Shown: positions 12,061 to 24,982 of the stretch, piece after piece
How positions within the stretch are numbered: position 1 is the first letter of the stretch
Layout of the letters: the number at the start of each line of letters is the position of its first letter
Source of the DNA: Hippophae tibetana
Taxonomy: Eukaryota; Streptophyta; Magnoliopsida; Rosales; Elaeagnaceae
DNA length: 64,000 nt
NCBI GenBank assembly: GCA_037013495.1
Contig: CM072811.1
Span: forward strand, 51,989,452 to 52,053,451
Direction: 5' to 3'
The notes under the pieces: generated by a model
The model's input: only the letters and a program-made list of their open reading frames with translations
What the model was told of the DNA's origin: nothing
Databases searched by the model: none
Made by a program: the position numbers and the translations under genes

Positions 12061-13137
12061 ATAGTTATTAAAAGAAATGTTTTCAAAGTTCTATGAATAA
12101 CTAGTTAAAAACACGTGATTTGTGTGTAAATTATTAAAAAAATTAAAAGAATTTATAATATATTTAAATTTTATTTACTATAAAGATAATTAAATAAAAA
12201 ATAAAAAAATTGTCATGAGTTTTTAATCAATTAGAGATTCATTATTGTAAAAAGTCATTAACCAAAACATATATATGTATAGAAAAAAAAGATATAATAA
12301 ACATTGATTCTTTGAATTTTAAAATTATTTTTAATGTTTACATATATTTTTCGTTTTCTAATGTTTCATAAAAAATAATTCTCTTAATATTATGTGTTTT
12401 TTTTTTGGGTTCTTAGAACAATTTTTTTAAATTTAAAAAAAAAATATATATATATATATATATATCATTATTTTTTTCTAAATCGAATAACGTTAATTCG
12501 TACATTATTAAATACATTAAGAGAAGAAGAAAGATAGGATTTGAAATTCCTAAGAATTGAATCTTGCTTTTGAGGATTTAGAGTACAAAACAGACCCGTG
12601 GTTGTCTTAACTTTATCACGAAGCTTCAATTCAAATTCAAATAACAAATAAAATAAAAGTCCCTAATATTCTCTCTATCCAACTTTTGGTTGAGAAGTCT
12701 ACTCTCAAATTTCCAAGCAACCGGCGGAGTCTCTTACATAAAAAACTATGAAATAATTATCGATTTGTATTTACCCAAAAAAAAAACAAAAAATATAAAT
12801 AAAACAACTGCACTAGCCGCTAGGCATTATATAAATATTCCCTTGATAGTATTTTGCCCAAGTCAAAGACGTTTTGCCATTATACAATAGCATCTCTAAA
12901 AATTATTCATTGTTTATAAAATAAATAATATATCATGACTCGGTTTTGGTGTAAATACTCATAATGTATAAATTGACTTTTATATATATTGAGAAAAATT
13001 CATGCCCCAAATGCCAATACTTCATATTAATGAAGAGCAAGGGCTTTGGAGTTGCCTACTCTAATAATCCAACTATTCTCAAACAAGTGCTTTGGTACTA
13101 CTGTTATATTCTAACTGCACACTTCTAATACTGTTAT
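12061..13137. other. Intergenic and probable 3' flank of the kinase gene
   Basis: AT-rich, with an (AT)n run at 12444-12466. The last few hundred bases should include the kinase 3' UTR (minus strand), but I cannot place its end. No other gene seen. Confidence 0.5.
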
Positions 13138-16100
13138 TCACACTTGGACACGGTTCATGCCAATGTCACCTTCCAAAATCCGAAGCACCTAAAAGAAATA
13201 ATCAAAACACAAATCAACAAAAAATCATTGCGCATTCACTTAACATGTAGATATGCTAAATAGGAAGCATACGTAAGGAGGTTATGCAGTAATAAAACAT
13301 ATTTGAATTAAGTGAGGGAGGCAATTCTCTAACTGATCCTTCAATGCAACTCATTAACTGCCAACATGTTAATGAAAATTTTATCAGATGTGTGTTCTAA
13401 AGAAAAATATGAATCAGGATCTTCATACCTGAGACATGCGAGGCCTAGAATGAGGATCCCGCCGAATGCATAATGAAGCACATTGCAGCATGTTACGGAC
13501 TTCTTGCTTTGAGTAACAGTTCTTTAACCTGGGGTCTAGCAGTTCTTGAATGACAAAATTCTCTAGCAAAGGTCGTGCCTGCTCTAGATTTGAGTTTATG
13601 CAATGATCAATATTTATATCTGAGAAACATCTGACATTACAAGAGAAACATGACAAACTATAACATACATGAAATGCTACGAGTAGATATTTTGCAGGAT
13701 ACATTCTACAGAAACTGCATAATCCGTGTTTCAGCAATGAAAGACTTGATGACATTTCATATGCTATTACATATAAAACTAAAGTGTCTAGTTCATACCC
13801 ATTCCGTAAGGCATTGCTGCCCTCTGGGCCGGTTTATGTCAATAGCTTTTCTTCCAGTGACAAGCTCCACTAGTACAACACCAAACGAATACACGTCGGC
13901 CTTTTCTGTGATTTGTCCACATTGTGCATATTCTGGACCCAAGTACCTACATAAACGAGCATTTTCGGTTTCATGTCACTTTTGGAAGATACATACAGAG
14001 TTTTCTTCAATGCTTTTGAAATCATATTATTTTACCCAAAAGTTCCAAGTACTCTTGTTTCCACTTCCTTGCTTCCATCAGGCTGCCACCTTGCCAGTCC
14101 AAAATCTCCAACCTGAAACCCAAAAATGATTATTAGCCAATCCATTCCAAAATCTCCAACCTGAAACCCAAAAATGATTATTAGCCAATCCATTTCTTCT
14201 GAAACCTAAATAGACAATAGGGATAATATTTGAATTTGAAGTAAGATGTAGAAGAGTGCTTACTAATGGTTCAAAATCATGGGTAAGAAGGATATTGTTA
14301 GGTCTGATATCACGGTGGACAATGCAACCCACTCGACATTCTTCGTGGAGGTATCTCAACCCTCGAGCTGCTCCAACAGCAATTTTTTGACGTGCAGACC
14401 ACTCCAGTGGTTTTTGACCATGTCCTGTAGATTTGAAGTATTGCATTTAAACTGGTTCCCTTCCAATCAATAACAAATGAATAGGCTTCTAACAATAATT
14501 AGCACATGCATCACTCTGGTATAGAGTTTCAAAGGATTAAATGCATGAAACAAACTAACTTGATAATCAAAGTAATCAGAACTGGCTTAAAACAACAGAG
14601 CATTATTAAGACCACAGACAAGTTTGACACTTTGCATTACTCTGACTGAACCATGCCAAAACTTTTTCAGTGGGTAAAATAAAAAGAAGGGAACAATTTA
14701 CCATAAAGATGTAAATCTAGAGATCCATTGCAGATGTATTCATAAACCAACAATCTTCTTCCATCCTCCACACAAAATCCAATCAGCATCACAACATTAC
14801 GATGTTGTGCACAGCTTAAGACCTCAACTTCTGAGCAAAATTCTGGGTCACCTTGAGAACTCGCATACTTATGTTGCTTAACTGCAACTACCTGTCCGTC
14901 TGGTAAAACACCTCTGAATACAGAACCAAATCCACCTTCAGCTAGGAAATTCTCCCGTGAAAATCTACCTGTAGCAAGTTCTAGTTCAGCATAAGTGAAC
15001 CATTTAGGAGGGTTACCAAATACAGGCGCCTTGTGCTGACATACAGAACACAATGGAGGATGACCAAGAGGCGCACTTTTAGATAATGAAATTGCTTCTC
15101 TCACACTTCTGCTTAAGTTCAGATCAAGCTTGTAATTTCTCCCACCAATATCAGGTTCCGGATTAAATTTAGAGAAATTCTCCAGCAAGGCTCCGTATGT
15201 AGACAATAATGCTTTATTATAGAGTCTTTCTGGACCTTCTGTCGTATTTTTTGAAACCTCGCCACTTGAACCGAGTCTATCTGTCATCCATGATTGAGAA
15301 TTTGAACTTGTAAAATAAGAACTGTGCTTTTCACTCTTTGTATCGGAGTCAGATTCATCAAAAGTATGATTTCCTTCATGGGAAAAGGTATACTCTTTCT
15401 TCATGTTTCTGTGGATTCCTGGAAGCAAAAATGGTGATGATCCTACATCTGATGAACTCGATATTGATGATGTTCCAACATCAGTTCTAGTTAAATCTGA
15501 CTCTTGCTCAGGACTACTTGCAGGAGTCACAGCTAGCCCTCCTATCATCGTAGACTGTTTTAACTCGCTTTTTGAAAGCCTCGGTGAAGATTCTAGTTCG
15601 GGCATTAAAGAACAAACCCCTTCAGGTTCTATCCTTGGATTATTAATAAAATTGAGCCGAACAACTTTTGGACCAGACTTTTTCATAACCACAATGTTAC
15701 ATTGCAGCTCAGCCATGCAGCATTTCTTTTCATATTTCAATTGTCTGCCAACAAGTAAATAGAACAATGATGAAAAAAAATAGTAATTAACTTACTTTGT
15801 AAGTAATAATATTGTACAAGAGATGCTGCACATACTTAAACATTTGTGAGCGTGTCATTCAAAATAAGAAGCCATGCCTAATATTTTCATATGCCAGAAA
15901 AAAAAATGTTATATATAATTACCTGTCCAGTATAACCCAGTTTGATTGTATTTTCTTGGCTTCAGCAACCACTACACCACCCGGCGAGCTGGAGACGATT
16001 TTTAACCTGACCTTTATCTGTGAAGAAAAACAAAGGGAGAAAATATCAATCTCAAACATAAAACTGAAGAACACAAGAACCATAACTTTTAAGGGTGATG

Positions 16101-17271
16101 TTCTGACCTTCTCTGGATCATAAACATCACGTAATTGGAGAACCATCTGAGAGCATGAATCTACTACATCCTCTTTCTCATCTGCACTGGTTACAGGCAA
16201 AGATTTATGCCAACCAGTGGTACAATCGCTGGCAAATCTCAAAAAATCGCATATCCTTTTACCTAAAACATATAATACTTCCATGAAAATCAATGTTTAC
16301 TTGCTCCCTATAAAAGTGCATGTAAATTTGAAAAAGAAATAAAAGAAGACATGTTCTTGTGTTTAGTCCATCTTTGGGAAGAGACACAAGCAAATAACAA
16401 CCAACCTCTCATTGTTTTTGGCATTGAAGAAAATATCAAATGACTGTCATAATCAACTAAACTACCAATGAAATTAATACCAATCATCTGAAGCACAAAG
16501 TCCAGTAATGCCACTATATCATGCAGGTGAGTGGTGCAAGTCCATTAATGCCACTATATCATGCAGGTGAGTGGTGCAAATCCATTAATGCCACTATATC
16601 ACATAGGTTTTACTAAATGAGAGTTTTAGTACTATAGCTCTATTTAGTTATATAACTTTAAAAAAATGTAAGTTTTAATTCTAAAACTAAAAAAATGAAT
16701 AAACTTAACCCTTTTAACTAGAGTGCACATTTTTTAAAGTTAAGTTATGGAACTAAAAAGTTTATTTGGCCAAACCTAACCGACCGGTAGTTCCCTTCTC
16801 TCAAATCATGCCAATGATTAAAGAAGTCTCTTTAAAACCAGACTACTAATTGGAAATTTTAATTGTAGAAGATGTTTAAATGAACCGAACAACAAAAACA
16901 CATCAAGCATAGCAATTGAAACAGAAGCATGAACTACATGTCCTATTAACTACATCAAATGATTTAAAATTCCAATAAAGCAACAAACACCAAACCAGAA
17001 CGTATATTTGCACAAAATTTGTAATTAAAGAAACCACCTTTTGTCAATAAAATTAAGAGAGAGGATTACTTGAGGTGTGAGAAGGTATAACCACCAGCAA
17101 CTTAATACAATCACCCGGTTGAACAACATGCGTCAAAGCCCACAAAAGAGGAACCTTTGTAATATCCTTTGAAGCTTTAACAGCAACCACAACTATTTTC
17201 CCAACCACGTATGAATTACTCCTATCTTTACAACCTTTCTGCTTCATACTCTTACCCACCTTCTCTAACAC
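13138..17271 (-). CDS. Receptor-like cytoplasmic kinase with USP-like N-terminal domain
   Basis: Nine exons (5' to 3'): 17271-17070, 16262-16108, 16017-15923, 15744-14702, 14424-14264, 14112-14036, 13946-13799, 13578-13429, 13188-13138. All introns are GT-AG; the 2082-nt CDS encodes 693 residues. Residues about 25-175 resemble a universal-stress-protein/adenine-nucleotide-hydrolase-like fold ([23 protein letters not shown]). A Ser-rich linker follows. The kinase domain starts near 400: Gly loop EGGFGSV (420-426), K440 in VAVK, HRD at 535-537 with N542, DFG at 555-557, [14 protein letters not shown] near the end. Related proteins are sometimes labelled 'inactive protein kinase SELMODRAFT_444075-like', but here the Lys, HRD Asp and DFG Asp are all present, so activity is plausible. 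There is no signal peptide or membrane span, so it is probably cytosolic or peripheral. ATG at 17271 is the first in frame; a second lies at 17247. Substrate unknown. Confidence 0.93.
14099..14194 (-). repeat. 48-bp tandem duplication of a splice acceptor
   Basis: Two identical 48-bp copies (14099-14146, 14147-14194) each contain ...GGGTTTCAG followed by the first 14 bases of kinase exon 6 (GTTGGAGATTTTGG). This gives two acceptors, with exon starts at 14112 and 14160. Because 48 is a multiple of three and the added codons hold no stop, both are in frame. Confidence 0.95.
16501..16607. repeat. 40-bp tandem repeat, about 2.7 copies, in kinase intron 1
   Basis: Units start at 16501, 16541 and 16581 with tccattaatgccactatatc. 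The first two are complete and nearly identical; the third is partial. Confidence 0.9.
16610..16790. repeat. Hairpin-forming inverted repeat in kinase intron 1
   Basis: tagttatataactttaaaaaaatgt at about 16647-16670 is followed 60 bp later by its near reverse complement acattttttaaagttaagttat at about 16727-16750. This looks like the core of a small foldback MITE. Boundaries are approximate. Confidence 0.45.
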
Positions 17272-17340
17272 GATCCAAAATCAAAACCCATTTCAAATTT
17301 GACCATCAGAGTTCAAATAAACAGAAACTAAGAAAAGCAA

Positions 17341-17385
17341 GAAAGAAAAACAAGAAAAGAAGAAGAAGAAGAAGAAGAAGATGAT
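17341..17385 (-). other. CTT-repeat tract in kinase 5' leader
   Basis: On the minus strand this is a run of CTTCTT repeats about 90 bp upstream of the kinase ATG. Pyrimidine-rich leaders are common near plant transcription starts; no TATA box was identified with confidence. Confidence 0.4.
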
Positions 17386-20300
17386 GAAAAGAACTTCTTG
17401 AAGTTTTCTTGATTGTTACAAATCCTTTAGAGACAGACGATTTATGATCACTGTGACTAGAAACAAGCTATGGCATTTACACAAACCAATGTGCTTATTT
17501 TTCCTGAACTTGTCGGTACGAAAACTGAAAAGCACTGGAAACAAATAGAAGAAGACACGCACTGTCTTCAAGGTAATTGAATCAAGAAGACAATAAATAA
17601 TTGAAAACCCGTTTCCCTGGTACTAAAGTTTTGGATTAAGAAAAAAAAAACCAACAAATTTTTCAAAGAAAAAGCTGGTTTAATGGAAAATGAACCTATA
17701 TTTTTCATGTGAAGTGTGTGAGCGAAGGTTGTATAATTCAATCAAATTTTAATGGGAAGAAATAAAGCAAAGCAGTGGCTTAAATTGGACTTATTTGTTG
17801 GCATATTCTTGCTTCGACTTGTGCATAATTGCCAGATGGATCCGGCAAACTAAACGACAAAAAAGAAACTGACAGCTTTTTAATTACTCGACATGAATTG
17901 CTGAGGAATTACGGTGTTTATGAATTGAATGAACTTGTTGATTGGTTCTTAATCTTTATTCCTGCCTTCTTAAATCACCATATTCTATCTTCCTTTTTTT
18001 TTATTATAACTATAAACTCGTTTCATTCTTCTAATTTTTATATTTTTATTTTATATAGTTAATTTATTGCTCACTTTTAATTTAAAAATATATACTTTAT
18101 GGGTTAAAAACATGTACCGTAAATTGTTATATATTTTTACAAAAATTATATTTGTTTAACTCTATATCATGTTTTAAATTTAGGTGTCACCATAACAAAT
18201 AAATTAATTAATTATAAATTTTTATATGTATCGAAAATTGATATATAAACATGGTTGATCGATTACTTATTTGTTTTATTTAAGATATTTAGTTTAACTT
18301 TTTAAAAGTTTAAAATAATTTATAAAAAGATAGTATATGTTATTATTTCAAATATAGGGATATTTTTGTTTAAGATTAATTTAAAGGTGATTTAAATTTT
18401 TATAAATAATATATATATATTATAAAAAAAAATAGTATGGTATCCATTCATTACTTTTCTTATCCATTAATTGAAAAATTGTTACACAGCTTTTAAAAAG
18501 TAAAAGGCACTGTATTTAGCCGCGATGACCCGCTCAAATTTTGTCAATTCAAGTTACGTAACATTGAAATGTCTATTTTTTTTCATTTACTATTTACAAG
18601 TATTGGATAAGCATACAATTCATCGTTATCTATGAAATTTATAATATAATATAATTTAATATTATATTTATACATATTTTTGCCCTTATATTTTTTTATA
18701 TTAAAATTATTTTTAAAATAAAAAATTATTATTATTTTTAATAATAATGATACATGAATAAAAAAAATTATAAAAATAAATATAAATTTGCGATTCTTTA
18801 ACATCCATCGTTTGCGTATACTCGAGACGCAACGCAAGTGGCCGCAACTCCCTAGCCGTAAATGTATGATCCACTGACCACTAGATTCGAGACAAGTGTT
18901 GGTATTACAATAACTTTTATTCCACCAAAAACATTTTGCGTTTTTTTCTTTTTGGCTTTTAGTTTTTGGAAGGTGCACCCACGTGAATTAAATAAATCTG
19001 AACTTGCAATGGTTGCATTTTTTTTCAAGCCCAATAACCTAGCATTTATGACTCAATGTTAATAATTATTCATTATTCATTATTTTTATAATATATGATA
19101 ACTTTATATTTAAAATAAATAAAAATTAAAATTAATATTTTTAAAAAAGATAAATATATAATAAAAATAGAAAAAAACAATATAATTAATAAGAAATATA
19201 ATCTAAAATACTTAATAACACCTCGTACCATTGCAATTGTTGTATATAATATCATTGTAAATGTGATAGATAGTAAGTTTTTTTATATTCTTGATAGGCA
19301 TTCAAGAATTAGTGTAATGGCTCTACGTGTTCTTTCATTTTCTAGCGTTATATTGTTAAGTGAGGAATTGAAAAAGTTGTTCACGTAGAATTTTAGTAAT
19401 TTTTGAATTATACTTTTTAAGATTGTAATAAATCTTATCATAATGAATAACAAAGATTTTTAGGTCATTATCTTTTCAAATTATACTATGTCATTTTCTT
19501 TATTATTGATGGTAAATATAACGTGATATATATAATTTAATTGGGAAGAGTTTAATTCATTTTATTATTGATAGATTATAAACTCTTTGAATATTTAAGT
19601 AAAAATATTTAAATTTATTTGGATATACAAATCAAAAAACCTTTGACTTTTGGGTGAAATTTGTAATTAAATTGAATCAATATATGTAAATAAGGTTTTT
19701 CATTTTCATGTAATTTAAATGTCACTCCTATATAATTTGGTGGTTTATCTATGAATAATTATTTTATGTGATCTAAACAATGTTCTTTGCTTAAAGAACG
19801 TCTTGAGTATATGAGAAAAATATTTTTGAAATTTATTCCGTATGTATTTAGAACCATGCTAAATAGAATGCAATTAAGAGCTCAATCCAATAAGGCTTAA
19901 TCTTAAGCAAAACCTAAAACCCATCAAGAATGGAATGGCACATATAAAATAATTTTTAGTTAGTTATTCTCGAGGTGACGATGCAATATGGTAATAATTA
20001 AGTTCACTTTTTTATGCTAAAATCTACACAAACTTTATTTCATTAAAATGGAACGTTGATTCCATGTAATTAGATCATGTTCGTTAAATATCTAACATTT
20101 TGTTGATTATATATAAAAGTTTAATAACTCAAAATGCTCAATAAGAACGTTTGAAAAAAAAATTCTTTGTTATTAATGGTTTCTAAGGATTCTAATGATA
20201 ATTTGATAGGGTCTTGATTTAATTGTTCTAATGAATATAAATCTATATTTTTTATAAAAAAATTCTCAATCTTTATCAACTTATCTAATATTAAAATAAT

Positions 20301-21611
20301 GCTATAGAAAAAAGAATTAATTACATAGAATAATATTCTTAAAATTTATAATAATAAAATAACATTATAATAATATTAAATAAGTTTAATTAGACGATGA
20401 TCAATATAAAACAGATCTAAATAATTACAGTTTAACTTTAACGGTATCCAATTAAACTACATTAAATGTAAAATAATAAGTTGGACTTTTTTAATAAAAA
20501 AAATATATGATTCGACATAAATGTGATAGTATTAGTTATAAGTTTTAAAATGTGTTATTTTTATTATTTTCAATCTCTTTTTTTCTTCCCAAATATGCTA
20601 TATAGAAAAATGGATGCAAGACCTTATATGTCCTATAATTATCTAAAATATAAAAATTTAGTACTAAAATTTGTGAATTTATCACAAGTCTCATAATTTA
20701 TAAAAAAAAATATGAAAAGTTAATCCTATTTTTGAAATCCAGTTAACTAATAATAAAGAACAAGTGATCTTAATTCTTCTCAAGAGGTATTTGTAATATT
20801 AAAACATTTCTCATTCTTTCAATGTTTTTAAATAGTTTTTCTCCTTATTTTTGTATAATTTGGTTCTAAAAATTAAAATGAATTATATTATAAGTCAATT
20901 TCTTTATAAATTTTATATTTTCGTTAAAAACATCATATATTATAATTATGTTATTAGAATTAAAAAATATAATAAAATTAAATGGTCAAAAAATTGTAAG
21001 ATATTATAGGTGAAGAGTGAAAATATAGTTCACAATATATTCTATTTCATTTTTTTTTCTAATATATTTTTTTTGTTTTATTTAATATGGTAGTTAGTTA
21101 TGATTATAAAAAAATAATGTTAAAGAGTAAAAATACATAAAAAAAACTTTTAATTATCTCACAATTTAATAATTCACAATATAATTGCTATTATTACGGA
21201 ATAAATAATTAACATCGTTAACGTGATTAATTTTAATCATTAATTAAAGAAAATAATAAAACTCCTACCCATTTAGGCTTTCACCAATAGAAAACCGTTT
21301 AAACTTAAGATATTTGTCCTAAAAATCTTCAAAATAAACGTGTAGCTCTTACTCCCCAATTATGTGAAGCCACCGATGAATCACGTTTCTTTGTTTTTCT
21401 ATTTTCTTTTTAGGTTTGTTAGGCGCATACTTTGTCAATTGTTGTTCAACAAACCAATTGGTTTTATCTTTAGATAAATCAACGTTGGTACACAAAAAAG
21501 CGAACATATATAGCAAAAGTAAAAAGCTTTTTTGCATTTGATTTCATTGACTAAAAAACAAAAGCTAATATAATTGTCAAAAAAGAAAAGGCTTTTAGAG
21601 GTTGGATTCCA
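17386..21611. other. Intergenic, nothing recognised
   Basis: Upstream flank of the kinase gene followed by very AT-rich DNA. A less AT-rich patch at 18780-19040 shows no homology I recognise, and its short frames have no exon support. Confidence 0.5.
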
Positions 21612-21661
21612 CATCTTCAATAATTTGTTAGGTTTAAAAACAAAAAAGGAGGGACATGCAT

Positions 21662-21696
<35 letters not shown>

Positions 21697-21750
21697 ACAT
21701 GCATCTTCAATAATTTGTTAGGTTTAAAAACAAAAAAGGAGGGACATGCA

Positions 21751-21795
<45 letters not shown>
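21612..21795. repeat. 90-bp tandem duplication ending in (AT)n microsatellites
   Basis: A 50-bp block (catcttcaataatttgttag... to ggacatgcatg) at 21612-21662 is repeated at 21702-21752. Each copy is followed by a long AT run (21664-21694 and 21752-21795). The second run is longer. Probably replication slippage. Confidence 0.9.
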
Positions 21796-21798
<3 letters not shown>

Positions 21799-23944
21799 CT
21801 CTAGCTATATCACCATCCATAAAATTTCTTTATTGACTATGTGCCTACCAAGTAACATGCATGCATGTGATAAAGTGGCTTCATTTACCGAAGCTGAAAA
21901 CCGTATTGTATGGAACGACTTATTTTTACTATGCCTTCACTAATTTTAGCACGCAATGAAATTATGTTTTTTTTCTTTCTTTTCAACTAATTTCGTTTTC
22001 TTTTGTTTTAAGTAAGTTTTTTTTTATTAATAATATAATTCGAATATATAATTTAAAACAAAAACAATTGATATTATTTTTAAATAGCATGATCACGGAT
22101 AATATTATTTGAGTTTGGTACTGATCAAGATGAAAAAGCTAGTAGATAAAAAAAAAAAAAAAAGCTCTTTGCCGTGTAAATTAGCTTTTTTGAACCTGAA
22201 CAAGCAGGAAAGAGCCTTAATATGCTTTTATTCATTATTTATTTATTATCAATTGATAACACCAAGGGGCGAGGAAGCTTTTATCCTTTGCTTTTAGCTG
22301 GCAACAATAAAATCAAAGGATATCTTTTAACCATATTTATGCACATAATGAATATATGATTTTCTGGTGCATCAAGAGTTATATATATAATATATATATT
22401 TATCCTGAAAGGATCTACTATATAATAAAGAGAATTACAAAACACTGGCCAAGAAAAAGGATTAAAAAAGCAACACATATTTGAGAGCTTATATTTGAGA
22501 GCTTTTCTTTTTTCTTTAAAAAAAAAAAAGCTTATGAAACCAAGCCGGTTTTAAAAAGGACATTAAGCTGCACTTTCTTTTTTTCTTCTTTTTGGTTCAG
22601 AAAAGGACTACTTTAAGCATTGCAATGATAAACAGAACACTGAATTTCAGAATTACGTACTTATGATAAAAGCTGGCTCTCTTTATTATTATTCAAACAA
22701 AAATAAGTTATAGTATTATTATTATAAATATGCAATTTATTATTTTATTTAATAAGTAAATGATAAAATTATTTATTTGTTTCATTTTTAACCCTTTAGT
22801 ACAAAAAAATATATGTTTATTTTTTAAGAAAAATAAACATATTTTTAAAAAGTTAAAAATAAAACTTATATATTTATATATGAAAAAAGTTATGTAATGC
22901 GATTAAATTTTCATTATGTTTAAAATAATTTAACGATAAATTGACAAATGTTAGTTTTATTATTATAACAATAATTATTATCAGAAAAAAAGGTTATAGA
23001 TATCTTTCATTTAGGACGTAGGTTTTGTTAAGTACATTTGTTAAAAAAATGTGTTTTTAAGTTTTTTTTTTTTTTAAATTTTGACAATAAGAAAAAAATT
23101 AATTTTTTATCTAATTTTTTTAAATATAACGAAATAACACATATGAAACATAAATATTTTTATTTTTTCATAGACATATATCTAATGAAATAATTTTTAA
23201 TTAAAAAATAAAAATTAATCAATTTTTTAACAAATCTTTTTAGTAAACTTAAATTAAATTCTCGTTATCTAATATGTGATTTTGGATATTAGACAATAAA
23301 ATTTTTGTTTAAGATTTATTAATTTTGAAAGAAATTTTTTTCTTAAAAAGTTGAAGTAAATTTTTAATTAAATATTATTTTTTGTACGTAAATATAAACA
23401 CACATATGACATGTGTATTATTCCGTTGTATTTAATAAAAAAATGAAATGAAAAGTTAATTTTAACCTTATTTAATACTTTTTAAATAAATAAAAGAAAT
23501 TCAAAGATATATTTTTTACAAATAAAATTATTATTTTAAACTATTTTTTTCTAAAATAAGGATTAAATAACACATTTGATGTAATTGTCATTGACCTAAT
23601 AACCTAAATTACATTAAAAAAAATCTTATGATAAGATAAAAGTAGTATGTTCAAATCTTAATAATTTACTTAGTAAAAAATACATTTGATCTGAACAGAG
23701 TAATCATTTAATTACTTAATCATTATTATTATTAAAATAATAATAATTTTGATTTTTTAAAAATAACGGTTCCTACCAAAAAAAAATATCATTTCTCAAC
23801 GTCCTACACTTTTGCTTCATTTTTAGGTTTAAATGAGGTGTTACTTTTGCACAAAAGTCTTTAATTGAGCGCTGGCTTGATGCTTTGATGACATTTGACA
23901 CCGGTGACAGTGCTACCTATGAATTTTTAAAAGCGAAAGGTTTA
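21796..23944. other. Intergenic, nothing recognised
   Basis: AT-rich DNA; poly-A and poly-T runs, no convincing gene. The right end may include the LINE 3' untranslated region. Confidence 0.45.
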
Positions 23945-24174
23945 AATATGTATTGGGTTTGCCATTTCACAAGTAATCCAAGAAAATGACAGTGATATAG
24001 CCTTGACATTGCGAACAACTCAATCTTTCACCTTATTAGCCCCACGGCTCACATGTTGAACTTGTACTTCATAAAAGTCTTGTAATCCTTTTCTCAAATT
24101 TGTCACCAAAAGTGAAGTTCCCACGAAGCCTTAATTAATGTACTTGAGATAAGATCTATTGTTTGAGAGCTATC
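23945..24174 (-). pseudogene. LINE (L1-type) remnant: C-terminal RNase H segment
   Basis: The minus strand encodes EVQVQHVSRGANKVKD, the conserved C-terminal RNase H box of plant L1-like LINEs (VQHV.R.AN.vAD), then an early stop. It is the 3' continuation of the LINE at 29948-31425: removing the gypsy element and one copy of its 4-bp target repeat lets the RNase H frame run straight across the junction. Confidence 0.75.
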
Positions 24175-24857
24175 TATCACGACCTTAAATTTCAAGTAGC
24201 GATTGTGTGGTATTTAGCACCGTCTATTGAACTAAGTCTGGCTTTGAATCCGAATGAAACTCCAAAGAGACTAGAAAGAAAGTTTGTAAAGAATGCTTTG
24301 TATTACTCTAGAGAGAGTTTATCTTACAAGATGTTAAGAATTCTCAAGATTTCCTAAGATGCTAAGAATTTCCAAGATTTCTCAAGATGAATACAAATGA
24401 AGACCAATGGGTCTATTTATAATGTGACTCTAAGCTTAAGGTTATGCCACAACTTTCTAGATCATTCTAACTTTATAATGTACAAGAGTGTTCTAGTTTT
24501 ATCTACAATATGTCACAAGTTTCTAGGACCTTCTAGGCAACTCTAGAGTCTTTTAGGTTTGTCTAGCTCCTTCATGCAAGTTCTAGGATGTTCCGTAAGT
24601 TTCCAGTGGCTTCTACATCCTTCAAGAACCATTCATCACGTTCTAGAATATTCCAACCCATTCTAGCACCTTCAAGCACATGCTAGTATACTCTGGAGCA
24701 TTCTAGAGCCTTCAATGCTTGAGTTGAGTCCATCCAACTCTAGCTTCTTCTAGACATCTCTAGGCCACTCTAGAACTTTCTCATGTAGAAAAGTCTAGAT
24801 CTTTAAACAACCATCATTTCTTTGGATTTTGCGGGACAATTCGAGCGGGACGTAACA
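24175..24857 (-). repeat. 3' LTR of the gypsy element
   Basis: 683 bp, closely matching 29264-29947. It carries a minus-strand TATAAATA at 24421-24414 and, about 220 bp upstream of it in element sense, TTCTAGAATATTC (24641-24653), which fits the heat-shock element pattern TTCnnGAAnnTTC. The word TTCTAG or CTAGAA recurs about ten times in the upstream half. Confidence 0.9.
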
Positions 24858-24872
24858 CCCTCCCTCACTTAA
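24858..24872 (-). other. Polypurine tract of the gypsy element
   Basis: Minus strand AAGTGAGGGAGGG immediately before the 3' LTR start TGTTACG. Confidence 0.8.
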
Positions 24873-24982
24873 GTTTGCAACGCCATCGTCGCGCCTTCAA
24901 GCTTGAACCTATCTATGTCATCTTTGAATTGCCACAAGGAATCTTCAGGTTCCAAGCTTGCTTCTATGTCTGGGGCATTCTT

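Noticed and set aside
14078..14446. Long minus ORF running from kinase exon 5 through intron 5
   Set aside because: The reading through the intron is chance; family sequence requires the GTAAGC donor at 14263 and the acceptor at 14113.
15403..15762. 119-codon plus-strand ORF
   Set aside because: Antisense of kinase exon 4; the minus strand carries the family motifs.
16501..16607. gcaggtgagt in each 40-bp repeat as a 5' splice site
   Set aside because: It matches the donor consensus only on the strand opposite to the gene.
18583..18978. 131-codon minus ORF
   Set aside because: Low-complexity Lys/Ile/Phe/Tyr composition from AT-rich DNA, no motif or splice support.
21435..21710. 91-codon minus ORF with a YIYIYIYI run
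   Set aside because: The run is the translated AT microsatellite.
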